8,548 nucleotides of DNA, taken from NCBI RefSeq assembly GCF_938045225.1, contig NZ_CALINL010000146.1, positions 1 through 8,548 of the forward strand, read 5' to 3'. This DNA comes from an uncultured Campylobacter sp. (lineage in GTDB: Bacteria > Campylobacterota > Campylobacteria > Campylobacterales > Campylobacteraceae). Under the pieces are notes generated by a model, which had not been told where the DNA came from, ran no database searches, and saw only the letters and a program-made list of their open reading frames with translations. The stretch's first letter is position 1; the number at the start of each line of letters is the position of its first letter. The position numbers and the translations under genes are program-made. Below are positions 1 to 6,763 of the stretch, in pieces.

Positions 1-9
1 GAAAAATGG

Positions 10-27
10 AACGAAAAGCTTTTCGTT
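10..27 (-). terminator. Possible terminator palindrome downstream of queA
   Basis: AACGAAAAGCTTTTCGTT is a perfect 18-base palindrome. Read leftwards it lies 34 bases past the queA stop and can fold into a stem of about 7 bp with an AGCT loop. It is followed after a few bases by a short T-run (complement of AAAAA at 2-6). That fits an intrinsic terminator for the hemW-tatBC-queA transcript. The stem is A/T-rich and the T-run is short and slightly offset, so a protein-binding palindrome is an alternative. The window edge prevents seeing the next gene. Confidence 0.4.
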
Positions 28-61
28 GCAAAAATAATAAAAATGTATGCAAAGCTCACGG

Positions 62-1090
62 CTATATAACCAGCATCGCGTCGCCGTAGGAGTAAAATTT
101 GTACTTTTGCTCCACGGCCGTTTTATAAATCCGCATAGTCTGCTCAAGACCGACGAAACTCGTAACGAGCATGATTAGCGTTGATTTTGGCAAGTGAAAA
201 TTCGTTAGCAAGTAATTTTGACGGATCGGTTTGTTGTTTAAATTTAAAAACAGTCTGCACTCGCCGCTAGATTTGCCGCTTCTAGCAAACTCCTCTACGC
301 AGCGCGTCACCGTCGTGCCTACGCCCAGGATTGGTCTATTTGAGCGGATCAAATTTTGCGTATCTTGCGGGATATCGTAAAACTCCGCATGCATCTTGTG
401 CTGCGTGATATCCTCGCTCTCCACGCCCTTAAACGTCCCAGCGCCCACGTGCAGCGTGAGGTAGGCTATCTTGCGGTCCTTTGCTAGGCGCGCGATCATC
501 TCGTCGCTAAAGTGCAAGCTCGCCGTCGGAGCCGCCACCGCGCCCTCGTTTTTAGCAAACACGCTTTGATACCAGCTCTCGTCGTCTTTGGTGTCACTTC
601 GCTTGATATATGGTGGCAAAGGCACGTGGCCGATGCGAGATAGGATTTTATAAAGCGTGGCCGTGTCCAAAAGCTCGCCGTTTTGGCTAAATTTGACTGT
701 GCGCGAGCCATCCTCAAAGAGCTCGCAGACTTCGGCGGTCAAATTTTCGCCGAAATTTAAAACGCTACCCGCGCGAACCTTACCTTTTGTATAGACGCTA
801 AATTTGCCGTCCGCAAGCGGAGAGTTTAGCAGTAGCTCCGTCTCGCCACCGCTTTGTTTTTTGCCGAAAATTCTAGCCTTTACGACCTTGGTATCGTTAA
901 AAATAATATCGCAAGTCGGTAAAATTTCAGGCAAGTCGCCGAATTTTAGATGAGAGATTTTTTCGCTAGCTCGCTCGTAGACTAGCAGTCTTGCGTCCTC
1001 TTTTGGAAAGGCCGGAAAATTTGCGATTAGCTCCGGCGGTAGCTCGTAGTCGTAGGCGTCAAGCGAGTTTGGATTTAAAATTCGACTCAT
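62..1090 (-). CDS. queA: S-adenosylmethionine:tRNA ribosyltransferase-isomerase QueA
   Basis: QueA transfers and isomerises the ribosyl group of S-adenosylmethionine onto 7-aminomethyl-7-deazaguanine at the wobble position of tRNAs with GUN anticodons, giving epoxyqueuosine. It is a cytosolic, monofunctional enzyme. The 342-residue length is normal for the family. Hallmarks visible in order are LDAYDYELPPELIA (10-23), DARLLV (32-37), NDTKVVKARIFG (65-76), GGETELLL (81-88), GHVPLPPYIKR (154-164), the strongly conserved FAKNEGAVAAPTASLHF block (178-194), LTLHVGAGTF (211-220) and HKMHAEFY (231-238). The ATG at 1090 is the only start that keeps the conserved N terminus; its ribosome binding site is weak (AGTAGG about 11 bases upstream). 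It begins 25 bp after the tatC stop and is probably the last gene of the leftward operon. Stop is TAG. Confidence 0.97.
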   Translation of the reverse strand: MSRILNPNSLDAYDYELPPELIANFPAFPKEDARLLVYERASEKISHLKFGDLPEILPTCDIIFNDTKVVKARIFGKKQSGGETELLLNSPLADGKFSVYTKGKVRAGSVLNFGENLTAEVCELFEDGSRTVKFSQNGELLDTATLYKILSRIGHVPLPPYIKRSDTKDDESWYQSVFAKNEGAVAAPTASLHFSDEMIARLAKDRKIAYLTLHVGAGTFKGVESEDITQHKMHAEFYDIPQDTQNLIRSNRPILGVGTTVTRCVEEFARSGKSSGECRLFLNLNNKPIRQNYLLTNFHLPKSTLIMLVTSFVGLEQTMRIYKTAVEQKYKFYSYGDAMLVI

Positions 1091-1115
1091 TTGGCTAGCC
1101 TACTTGATTTCATAA

Positions 1116-1865
1116 TTATTCGTCCTCTTTTTCTTCGTCGGTTTCCGACTCCTCGTTTTTAGCGGGATTTACGCGGGCGGCTATAAAGATAGAAAGTCCG
1201 TAAAGACCGATGAGAGGAACAGCCATCAAAAATTGGCTGAGGATATCCGGAGGCGTCATAATCGCGGCAAATATAAAAATCACGACGATAGCGTAGCGGA
1301 AGGAGTTTTTTAGCATCTTATCATCGACTAGGCCGAGTTTGGCGAGGAAAAAGGTGATAACCGGAAGCTCAAACGCTATGCCGAATGCAATGACCAGTTT
1401 CGTAAAAAAGCCGACGTAGCCGCCGATATTTAGCATCGCAGAAAAGAGCTGTTGGCCGAAATTTATAAGAAATGCAAAACCGATAGGAACGACGACGTAG
1501 TAGCAAAACGCGGCGCCAACTAAAAACATAAAAGTCGCCGAAATAACAAACGGGATTACGTACTTTTTCTCGTTTTCGTAGAGTCCAGGCGCTACAAACA
1601 GCCAAAACTGCCAAAAAATAATCGGCAACGAGAGCAAAAATCCCGTAAAAAACGCCACCTTCATCGCTACGAAAAATGGCTCTTGCACCTCAAGAAAGAC
1701 CATTTTTTGGTTATCGGGCAGAGTGTTTTGCAGCGGCGCGATGATAAAGTCTAAAATTTGATTCCAAAAGCTAAAGCACACGACAAACATCACGATCACG
1801 GTCATGACGCTGATGAAAAGCCTTTTTCTAAGTTCTATTAAATGCGGTTTTAGCTCTTCAAACAT
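1116..1865 (-). CDS. tatC: Sec-independent (twin-arginine) translocase subunit TatC
   Basis: TatC is the multispanning core of the Tat receptor in the inner membrane. It recognises the twin-arginine signal of folded cofactor-containing exports and, with TatB, recruits TatA. The 249-residue protein shows the cytoplasmic N-terminal HLIELRKRLF motif (8-17), six predicted hydrophobic spans (roughly 20-40, 67-90, 103-127, 151-175, 190-208, 212-230), the FGIAFELPV segment with the intramembrane Glu166, and the MTPPDILSQ loop (203-211) near the C-terminal helices. The tail is highly acidic (ESETDEEKEDE). The ATG overlaps the tatB stop by one base (TAATG on the coding strand), implying translational coupling. 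No tatA lies in this window; it is probably encoded elsewhere. Confidence 0.97.
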   Translation of the reverse strand: MFEELKPHLIELRKRLFISVMTVIVMFVVCFSFWNQILDFIIAPLQNTLPDNQKMVFLEVQEPFFVAMKVAFFTGFLLSLPIIFWQFWLFVAPGLYENEKKYVIPFVISATFMFLVGAAFCYYVVVPIGFAFLINFGQQLFSAMLNIGGYVGFFTKLVIAFGIAFELPVITFFLAKLGLVDDKMLKNSFRYAIVVIFIFAAIMTPPDILSQFLMAVPLIGLYGLSIFIAARVNPAKNEESETDEEKEDE

Positions 1866-2269
1866 TACGCCTCTTTTTTCTCATTATCGCCCAGCACGGC
1901 GTTTTTAACGGCTTCGCCCGGGTTTTTGACCGCTTCGACGCTCTTTTTTACGTCGTTTAGGCCGTCCGTGATGCCGCTAGTGACGTCGTTTACGCCTTTT
2001 TTGAGCTCGTCTAGCTCCTCAAAGGTAAGCTTTTTTCGCACTGTTTCGGTGGTTTTTGCGATGCTTTCTTTGTATTTTTTCGCGTCCTCTTTGAGTTCTT
2101 GGATTTTTATCTCTTGATCGAAGCTGCTTTTTGCGTCATTGACCGTTTTTTTGACGGTTTTAAAAAATTTCGCTATCTCTACCATCGCGCTGGGAAGCTT
2201 ATCGGGCCCCAAAAATAGCACCGCGATGACGGCTATGACGATGATCTCGGGTAAGCTCATGCCAAACAT
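1865..2269 (-). CDS. tatB: Sec-independent (twin-arginine) translocase subunit TatB
   Basis: TatB forms the substrate-receptor complex with TatC at the inner membrane. The 134-residue protein starts FGMSLPEIIVIAVIAVLFLG: a single N-terminal helix (about 4-20) with the TatB-type Glu8, then the Gly-Pro hinge GPDKLP (21-26). An amphipathic helix rich in Lys and Phe follows (27-45), then a long charged, probably helical cytoplasmic region ending in KKEA. TatA and TatB are close relatives; Glu8, the length and the direct coupling to tatC favour TatB. The start is preceded on the coding strand by TTTAGGATAAAA, an adequate ribosome binding site with about 6 bases of spacing. It lies 65 bp after hemW and shares one base with tatC. 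Confidence 0.93.
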   Translation of the reverse strand: MFGMSLPEIIVIAVIAVLFLGPDKLPSAMVEIAKFFKTVKKTVNDAKSSFDQEIKIQELKEDAKKYKESIAKTTETVRKKLTFEELDELKKGVNDVTSGITDGLNDVKKSVEAVKNPGEAVKNAVLGDNEKKEA

Positions 2270-2334
2270 TTTTTATCCTAAATTTTTATTTTAAAGCGCT
2301 CATTTTAGCGTTTTTTATCTCAAATTTGCATAAA

Positions 2335-3387
2335 TCAGCCCGCGATAAATAAAGAAATTTCATCCGCGGTGAGGAAATTTTTGGCGTAATATCGCCTGTT
2401 TTTAAATTTTAATTTCCCGCTATTTTTTAGTAGCCGCGCTCTTTGCTCTTGCTCGGCGTTTAGGCTGTTTTGCCAGATACCGACGATACTTCTGGCACCC
2501 AAAAATATACGCTCTAAATTTAGCTCGTCCGCGCTTAAATTTTCGATTTTCTTAGCGTGCGGATTTTTTACGTAGGCGTTTAAAATTGAAGCGTTATAAA
2601 AACGATGATCTTGCCAAAATCCGACCGCGTAAGCGCCGATGGCAAGGTAGTTTTTGCCCTGCCAGTAGCCAAGATTGTGTTTGCAAATTTGACCGAAATT
2701 TGAGATTTCGTACTGTTTTAGCCCGGCCTCCTCGATGCGGTCTATCATAAATTTCGCCAGTCTCGGACTATCTTTTGCGTAGTTTATTTTGCCGGCAAAG
2801 GGCGTATTTTCCTCAAGCGTTAGCGAATACGCCGATACGTGCGAAACGCCTAAATTTCGGATATTTTGCACCTCTTGCTCAAGTCGTTTTTTGGTGTCTA
2901 GCTTCGTGCCGTAGATGAGATCGACGTTTATGTTTTCTAGCCCCGCGGTTTTAGCGTTTGCGACTGCTTCGTAGATCTGCCTCGCATCGTGGATACGCCC
3001 GAGAAATTTCAGCTTATCCTCAAAAAAGCTCTGAGCGCCGAAGCTCACGCGATTTACGCCGTATGATTTCATCTGCGAGAGCCACGCTAGGCTCGCCGAG
3101 TTTGGATTTGCCTCTGTCGTGATCTCGGCGTTTGCCGCTAGGTACGGCGCGACCGCCTCAAATAGCCGCTCGTAGTAGCCACCGTCCACGGCGCTTGGCG
3201 TCCCTCCGCCGATGAAAACCGTCTCAATCTCGCCTTTTTTTACGTCAAATTTTAAAATTTGCTCCCTAAAATCCGCAATCATCGCGTCAAAATACGCGCT
3301 CGTTAAATTTCGTTTGCCCACCACCGAACCAAAGGCGCAGTATGGGCATTTGCTCTCGCAAAAAGGGATATGGACGTAAAGAAGCAT
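2335..3387 (-). CDS. hemW: Radical-SAM heme chaperone HemW (HemN-like)
   Basis: This 350-residue protein belongs to the coproporphyrinogen III oxidase-like radical-SAM family, in the HemW branch thought to bind heme and deliver it to cytochromes and other hemoproteins. The N terminus LYVHIPFCESKCPYCAF carries the CxxxCxxC 4Fe-4S motif (Cys10, Cys14, Cys17). SAM-binding elements follow: GGGTPS (60-65), TEANPNS (91-97), NRVSFGAQSF (112-121) and a VDLIYG segment near 155-160. The short N terminus, with the cluster beginning at residue 10, fits HemW rather than true HemN, which has a longer leader. Many genomes label such genes hemN, so oxidase activity should not be assumed. The start has a modest ribosome binding site (AAAGG). 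It heads the hemW-tatBC-queA group. A TAAAAT box on the coding strand (3414-3409) could be its -10, but no convincing -35 is visible. Confidence 0.9.
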   Translation of the reverse strand: MLLYVHIPFCESKCPYCAFGSVVGKRNLTSAYFDAMIADFREQILKFDVKKGEIETVFIGGGTPSAVDGGYYERLFEAVAPYLAANAEITTEANPNSASLAWLSQMKSYGVNRVSFGAQSFFEDKLKFLGRIHDARQIYEAVANAKTAGLENINVDLIYGTKLDTKKRLEQEVQNIRNLGVSHVSAYSLTLEENTPFAGKINYAKDSPRLAKFMIDRIEEAGLKQYEISNFGQICKHNLGYWQGKNYLAIGAYAVGFWQDHRFYNASILNAYVKNPHAKKIENLSADELNLERIFLGARSIVGIWQNSLNAEQEQRARLLKNSGKLKFKNRRYYAKNFLTADEISLFIAG

Positions 3388-3647
3388 TTTGACCTTTGTT
3401 TTTGCCGTATTTTAGCAGATTTTACGGCTTTATCGCGCGGCGTTTTGGTTTCGCGCCGTTTGGCAGCCTGTTTGCGGTAAATTTAGGCTGGTTTTAGGCG
3501 CAAAACCGACTCCGGTAAGCTATTTGACGCTTTTAAATATTAAAATTCACCGCCGTTTTTGCCGCCCGTTAGATTTAAAAAGTCGCGCCGCTGAGTTTAA
3601 ATTTGATTTTAATTTAACGCCCGCAAAGCTCCGCAAGAGCGTTAAAT
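3388..3647. other. Non-coding interval with several inverted repeats
   Basis: I see no credible gene in these 260 bases between the hemW start and the end of the AraC-family gene. A 61-codon rightward frame (3524-3709) runs into the antisense of the regulator's 3' end and looks spurious. The interval holds four inverted repeats: 3404-3428 (GCCGTA/TACGGC, 13-base loop, next to hemW), 3447-3507 (nested hairpin), 3531-3545 (TTTTAA-ATA-TTAAAA) and 3611-3648 (10-bp stem starting in the regulator's stop codon). It probably contains the transcript end of the regulator and the promoter or leader of hemW. Confidence 0.6.
3447..3507 (-). other. Nested hairpin, possible structured leader or terminator
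   Basis: Outer arms GGTTTCGCGCC (3447-3457) and GGCGCAAAACC (3497-3507) are complementary over 11 bases with one exception, which on the leftward transcript becomes a G-U wobble. Inside them CAGCCT (3464-3469) and AGGCTG (3485-3490) pair perfectly around a 15-base loop, with 6-base internal loops on each side. The wobble suggests the RNA form belongs to the leftward strand, upstream of hemW. No T-run follows, so a classic terminator is unlikely. Confidence 0.35.
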
Positions 3648-3648
3648 T
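3611..3648 (-). terminator. Stem-loop at the 3' end of the AraC-family gene
   Basis: AATTTAACGC (3611-3620) and GCGTTAAATT (3639-3648) are a perfect 10-bp inverted repeat around an 18-base loop. On the leftward strand the first arm begins inside the stop codon of the regulator gene. It could stabilise or end that transcript. The following bases on that strand are A-rich rather than T-rich, so it is not a standard intrinsic terminator. Confidence 0.35.
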
Positions 3649-4598
3649 TACGTATAAAATTTCTTTTCTTTTAAAATTTGCGTCGGCAAAACGCCGAATT
3701 TTTCTCTAAAAATCTTTGCAAAATGCGGAGCGCTGGCGTATCCGACGATTTTTGCGGCCTCGCTTACGCAGACATCTCCGCGCTCTAAAAGTTTTTTCGC
3801 AGCGTTTAGCCGCTCGCTTGCTAGCAGCCCGTAGATCGTATCGCCAAAGTAGCTTTTAAAGCCCGTTTTTAGCTTAAATTCATTCGTCGCGCACGCTCTG
3901 GCTAGCTCTTTTATGCTGGGCGGATTTTGGACGTCGCTTAGTAAAATTTGCCTTGCTTTATTTAAAATTTTTACGTATTCGTCGCTAAAATCGTGCTTTT
4001 TTTCATCGGCTTCGGGCGTTTTAGGCGCGCCTAGGCTTTTGTAGATTAGCTCTAAAATTTTAGCTTCCATAAAGATTTCGCGCATCTTGCCCTCAAACTC
4101 GCTCGCAGCTAAAAGCTCCCGTAAAATCAGGCTTTGGGCTAAATTTATCTTAGCCGTTTGGATGCAGATTTCGTTTTCTTCGCCTAGATTTTTAAACGCC
4201 GCTAGCTCGCGGGCTAACTCGTTTTTTAGCACGATACATCGTCCCGAATAGTTACTGCTCTGATACTCGCAGATACCCTCAAATCCGCTATCCACGCGCC
4301 CCGTCCAAAACTCTCCGGCCTTTAGACAAAAAGTTTTTTTACCCGCTTTAAGCCCGGCGTCCCCTCTTGCGTCGTTAAAGAGCAAAAAGCAGTAGCCAGC
4401 GCCTCTTTCAAGCCGTCTTTTTACGCTTTTGTTGCAGATTATTTCGCTTCTGCAGTAGCTTGCGCCGCTTGTGCCTTTAAAAAACTCGACTTTGCATTTT
4501 CTATCTTGCTCTTGCCACACGCTTTGTCCGTAGCGCACCGAATTTTGTGCGACTTCTTGCTCGTTTGCGCGTAAGATATCTTTAAATTCGACCTTCAT
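3648..4598 (-). CDS. AraC-family transcriptional regulator, PchR-like
   Basis: A 316-residue cytosolic DNA-binding regulator. The C-terminal third is a standard AraC/XylS double helix-turn-helix: first helix pair in IKELARACATNEFKLKTGF (229-247), linker FGDTIYGLLASERLNAAKKLL (251-271), second in VSEAAKIVGYASAPHFAKIF (278-297), then the closing FREKFGVLPTQ (297-307). The ATNEFKLKTGFKSYFGDTIYG wording resembles PchR-type regulators, which sense ferric siderophores and activate the cognate receptor gene. The N-terminal part (about 1-205) is the presumed sensor domain; it is Cys-rich and not recognisable in detail. The gene is divergent from the TonB receptor across 116 bp, which supports local control of iron uptake. 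The start has AAAAGGAT 11 bases upstream, slightly far. The ligand cannot be told from sequence. Confidence 0.88.
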   Translation of the reverse strand: MKVEFKDILRANEQEVAQNSVRYGQSVWQEQDRKCKVEFFKGTSGASYCRSEIICNKSVKRRLERGAGYCFLLFNDARGDAGLKAGKKTFCLKAGEFWTGRVDSGFEGICEYQSSNYSGRCIVLKNELARELAAFKNLGEENEICIQTAKINLAQSLILRELLAASEFEGKMREIFMEAKILELIYKSLGAPKTPEADEKKHDFSDEYVKILNKARQILLSDVQNPPSIKELARACATNEFKLKTGFKSYFGDTIYGLLASERLNAAKKLLERGDVCVSEAAKIVGYASAPHFAKIFREKFGVLPTQILKEKKFYT

Positions 4599-4654
4599 TT
4601 GCTTTTTTATCCTTTTAGCGTTGATAAAAAATCCCTCTACCGTTTATCAGAGTA

Positions 4655-4684
4655 TTGATAATAATTATCTGATTATAGTAAAAT
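4655..4684 (+). promoter_or_regulatory. Candidate sigma-70 promoter of the TonB receptor
   Basis: TTGATA (4655-4660) and TAAAAT (4679-4684) match the -35 and -10 consensus at five of six positions each, with an 18-base spacer. The -35 element lies inside the Fur-box-like palindrome, an arrangement expected for iron repression by promoter occlusion. Confidence 0.5.
4656..4670 (+). promoter_or_regulatory. Fur-box-like operator
   Basis: TGATAAT-A-ATTATCT is a 7-1-7 inverted repeat with one deviation from TGATAATNATTATCA, the core Fur recognition pattern. It overlaps the candidate -35 of the receptor promoter and lies upstream of the divergent regulator, so one iron-loaded Fur dimer could repress both. 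Fur binding is inferred from the match and the iron-uptake context. Confidence 0.65.
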
Positions 4685-4714
4685 AGGGTTTAAATTTAAA
4701 TAAGGAGTCTAAAG

Positions 4715-6676
4715 GTGAAAAGTATGCCTAAAATTTCTATGCTAGCTTGCTTAGCGCTATCTTGCGCGCAGGCGGCCGACGAAGTGAAACTAAACGAAGT
4801 TACCGTAACTAGCGCGACGGGTTTTGAGCAAAATATCAAAGACGCGCCCGCTTCCGTTTCGGTAATCTCGCAAAAAGAGATAGCCAGGCACAATCATCAA
4901 GATATAGAAAGCGTCGTAAAAGACGCTCCTGGCGTGTTTGGAGCGACGCTGGGAGCGGCTAGCAGACGCGGTATCACTATGAGAGGCCTTGGTCAAAAAT
5001 ACACTAAAATTTTAATAGACGGCCGCCCTGCAACTAGCGATAGCGCGTATAGAGGACTTCGCGCGATCGGTAGCGCTCAAAATTTCCTCCCGCCCGCAAA
5101 CACGATCGAGCGTATCGAAATCGTGCGAGGACCGATGAGTTCGCTATACGGCTCAGATGCGATGGGAGGCGTGATAAATATCATCACTAAGGGCTTTTCA
5201 AACGAATTCAGCGGTAACGTAAACGGCTACTACACGCTTGCGGGCAAAAGCGGGATAAATGACGACTACCAAACCGGCTTTTACGCAAACGGCGCGGTGA
5301 TCCCGGACGTGCTAGGCATCGCGCTTTACGGGCGGTATTTTCATAAATTTGAAGATGAGCGAGCCTTTACGAACCGCAAAAATGAGGACGTAAATTTCGG
5401 TGCGAAAATAATGTATAACGCCACCGAAAACGACGAAATAGCGCTGGATCTGCGCCGCGTAGTAAATAAATACGAGCGCACCGAAGGCAAGACGCTAAAC
5501 CGCACGGCTAGCGATAACACGAGCGTGGCTTTTGAGAAGATGAGCGGATATACCGCCTCGCTCTCGCATACGGGCAAATACGACAAACTGTTGCTTGAAA
5601 GCTTTTTAATGCACGATAATATGAAAGAAAGCGGCCAGCAAGACCTCACGCTAAAAACGACGACGCTAAATACCAAGGGAACGTATTTTTTTGATAACAA
5701 CACGCTAAGTCTGGGGGCTGAATACAGAAGAGAAAGGCTAAATGAAAAGGCAACGACAGCCGACGCCGCAAACGTCAAAAGGTATGATTTTTCGCTCTAC
5801 GGCGAAGATGATTTTGACGTAACCGACGCGCTCACGCTAACTGCCGGCCTAAGATACAATCACGACAAAGACTACGGCGGACACGTATCTCCGCGCGGAT
5901 ATGCCGTATATCATCTAAGCGAAAATTTATCGCTAAAAGGCGGCGTATCGGCAGGCTACTCGACGCCAGATATCAAGATGCGAACCGACGGGCTTGCTCT
6001 GCCTTTTGCCGGCGGTATGGGAGCACAACTGGGTAAAAGCGACCTAAAACCCGAATCCAGCCTAAACTACGAGGCGGGCATCGCGTACGGGGACGAGAGC
6101 CTTAACGTCTCGGCGATGGCGTTTTATACGCGGATAAAAGACGGTCTAGGTACGAAGCCGGTTTGCGTCGCGCGCCCGGGAGTTCCTTGCGTGCATAACG
6201 GCAAGACCTATAGGCGCGGTATCTGGGAGAGCGTAAATATCGGCAAAGCCGAAATAAGGGGCGTCGAACTCGCCTCAGACTGGCGGATACTATCAAATTT
6301 AGCCATGCACTCAAGCTACGTTTACACTAGATCAAAGCAAAAATCTGGCGCGTACGAGGGCAAATCTCTAAATAATCTACCCGTACATACCGTAAAAATA
6401 GGGCTTGACTACTATATGACGCCTGATCTAAATTTCTGGACGCAGATGAACTATCTAGGCAAAACCAGAGCCGTTTACGGCCTACCGGGAGACGAGGAGA
6501 TAAAGGATTATACGCTATTTGACGCGGGCGCAAGCTACAAGCTAACTAAAAACGCGAGCGTAAATTTTAGCGTTTATAATATCTTTAACGAATACGTAAC
6601 GACAAAATCCGGACACTATGAAATTTTGATCGCCGACGGGATTAAATATAGGCTCGGATTTAACGTAAATTTTTAA
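4715..6676 (+). CDS. TonB-dependent outer-membrane siderophore receptor (CirA/CfrA-like)
   Basis: A 653-residue outer-membrane importer that uses TonB energy to bring in a ligand, most likely a ferric (perhaps catecholate) siderophore. A 20-residue signal peptide ends at CAQA, with cleavage before ADEV. The TonB box EVTVTSA is at 28-34. The plug spans about 41-159 and contains RGITMRGLG (85-93), LIDGRP (100-105) and the family signature IERIEIVRGPMSSLYG (131-146) with GGVINIITK (151-159). The 22-strand barrel follows, with the C-terminal NIFNEY and terminal Phe needed for barrel assembly. Cys484 and Cys492 in an apparent external loop could form a disulfide. I chose GTG at 4715 because AAGGAG sits 7 bases upstream; the in-frame ATG at 4724 would be 16 bases away. 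Divergent from a PchR-like regulator and behind a Fur-like box. Heme or another chelate cannot be excluded as ligand. Confidence 0.92.
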   Translation: MKSMPKISMLACLALSCAQAADEVKLNEVTVTSATGFEQNIKDAPASVSVISQKEIARHNHQDIESVVKDAPGVFGATLGAASRRGITMRGLGQKYTKILIDGRPATSDSAYRGLRAIGSAQNFLPPANTIERIEIVRGPMSSLYGSDAMGGVINIITKGFSNEFSGNVNGYYTLAGKSGINDDYQTGFYANGAVIPDVLGIALYGRYFHKFEDERAFTNRKNEDVNFGAKIMYNATENDEIALDLRRVVNKYERTEGKTLNRTASDNTSVAFEKMSGYTASLSHTGKYDKLLLESFLMHDNMKESGQQDLTLKTTTLNTKGTYFFDNNTLSLGAEYRRERLNEKATTADAANVKRYDFSLYGEDDFDVTDALTLTAGLRYNHDKDYGGHVSPRGYAVYHLSENLSLKGGVSAGYSTPDIKMRTDGLALPFAGGMGAQLGKSDLKPESSLNYEAGIAYGDESLNVSAMAFYTRIKDGLGTKPVCVARPGVPCVHNGKTYRRGIWESVNIGKAEIRGVELASDWRILSNLAMHSSYVYTRSKQKSGAYEGKSLNNLPVHTVKIGLDYYMTPDLNFWTQMNYLGKTRAVYGLPGDEEIKDYTLFDAGASYKLTKNASVNFSVYNIFNEYVTTKSGHYEILIADGIKYRLGFNVNF

Positions 6677-6696
6677 ATTTAGCAGTATTTAAGCGA

Positions 6697-6719
6697 GGCG
6701 GTGCGTAGCGATCGCCGCC
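6697..6719 (+). terminator. Hairpin between receptor and PepSY genes
   Basis: GGCGGTG (6697-6703) pairs with CGCCGCC (6713-6719) over 7 bp with one G-U wobble and a 9-base loop. A run of five T lies about 10 bases further on (6730-6734), too far for a standard terminator. It may be a leaky terminator or an RNA-stability element that lowers expression of the downstream gene relative to the receptor. Confidence 0.35.
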
Positions 6720-6763
6720 CCACTACCGGTTTTTAAAATTCGAGTTTAAATTTAAGGAGAAAG

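Larger units (their letters stand above)
4599..4714. promoter_or_regulatory. Divergent control region between regulator and receptor
   Basis: This 116-bp interval carries the promoters of both the AraC-family gene and the receptor. It holds four TGATAA-type half-sites in alternating orientation: 4622-4627 (forward), 4644-4649 (TTATCA, reverse), 4656-4661 (forward) and 4665-4670 (TTATCT, reverse). The last two form the Fur-like palindrome; the middle two form a second inverted repeat with a 6-base gap. Both Fur and the AraC protein plausibly bind here, which is inferred from layout. The receptor's ribosome binding site AAGGAG is at 4702-4707. Confidence 0.6.

Noticed and set aside
3524..3709. 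61-codon rightward frame between hemW and the AraC-family gene
   Set aside because: It overlaps the 3' end of the regulator on the opposite strand, is Lys/Phe-rich from AT-rich DNA and resembles no protein I know.
5341..5778. 145-codon leftward frame opposite the TonB receptor
   Set aside because: It is antisense to receptor barrel coding sequence, low-complexity Ser/Val-rich, with no domain signature.
4724..6676. Receptor start at the in-frame ATG 4724
   Set aside because: AAGGAG at 4702-4707 is 16 bases from this ATG but 7 bases from the GTG at 4715, which also gives a better signal-peptide n-region.
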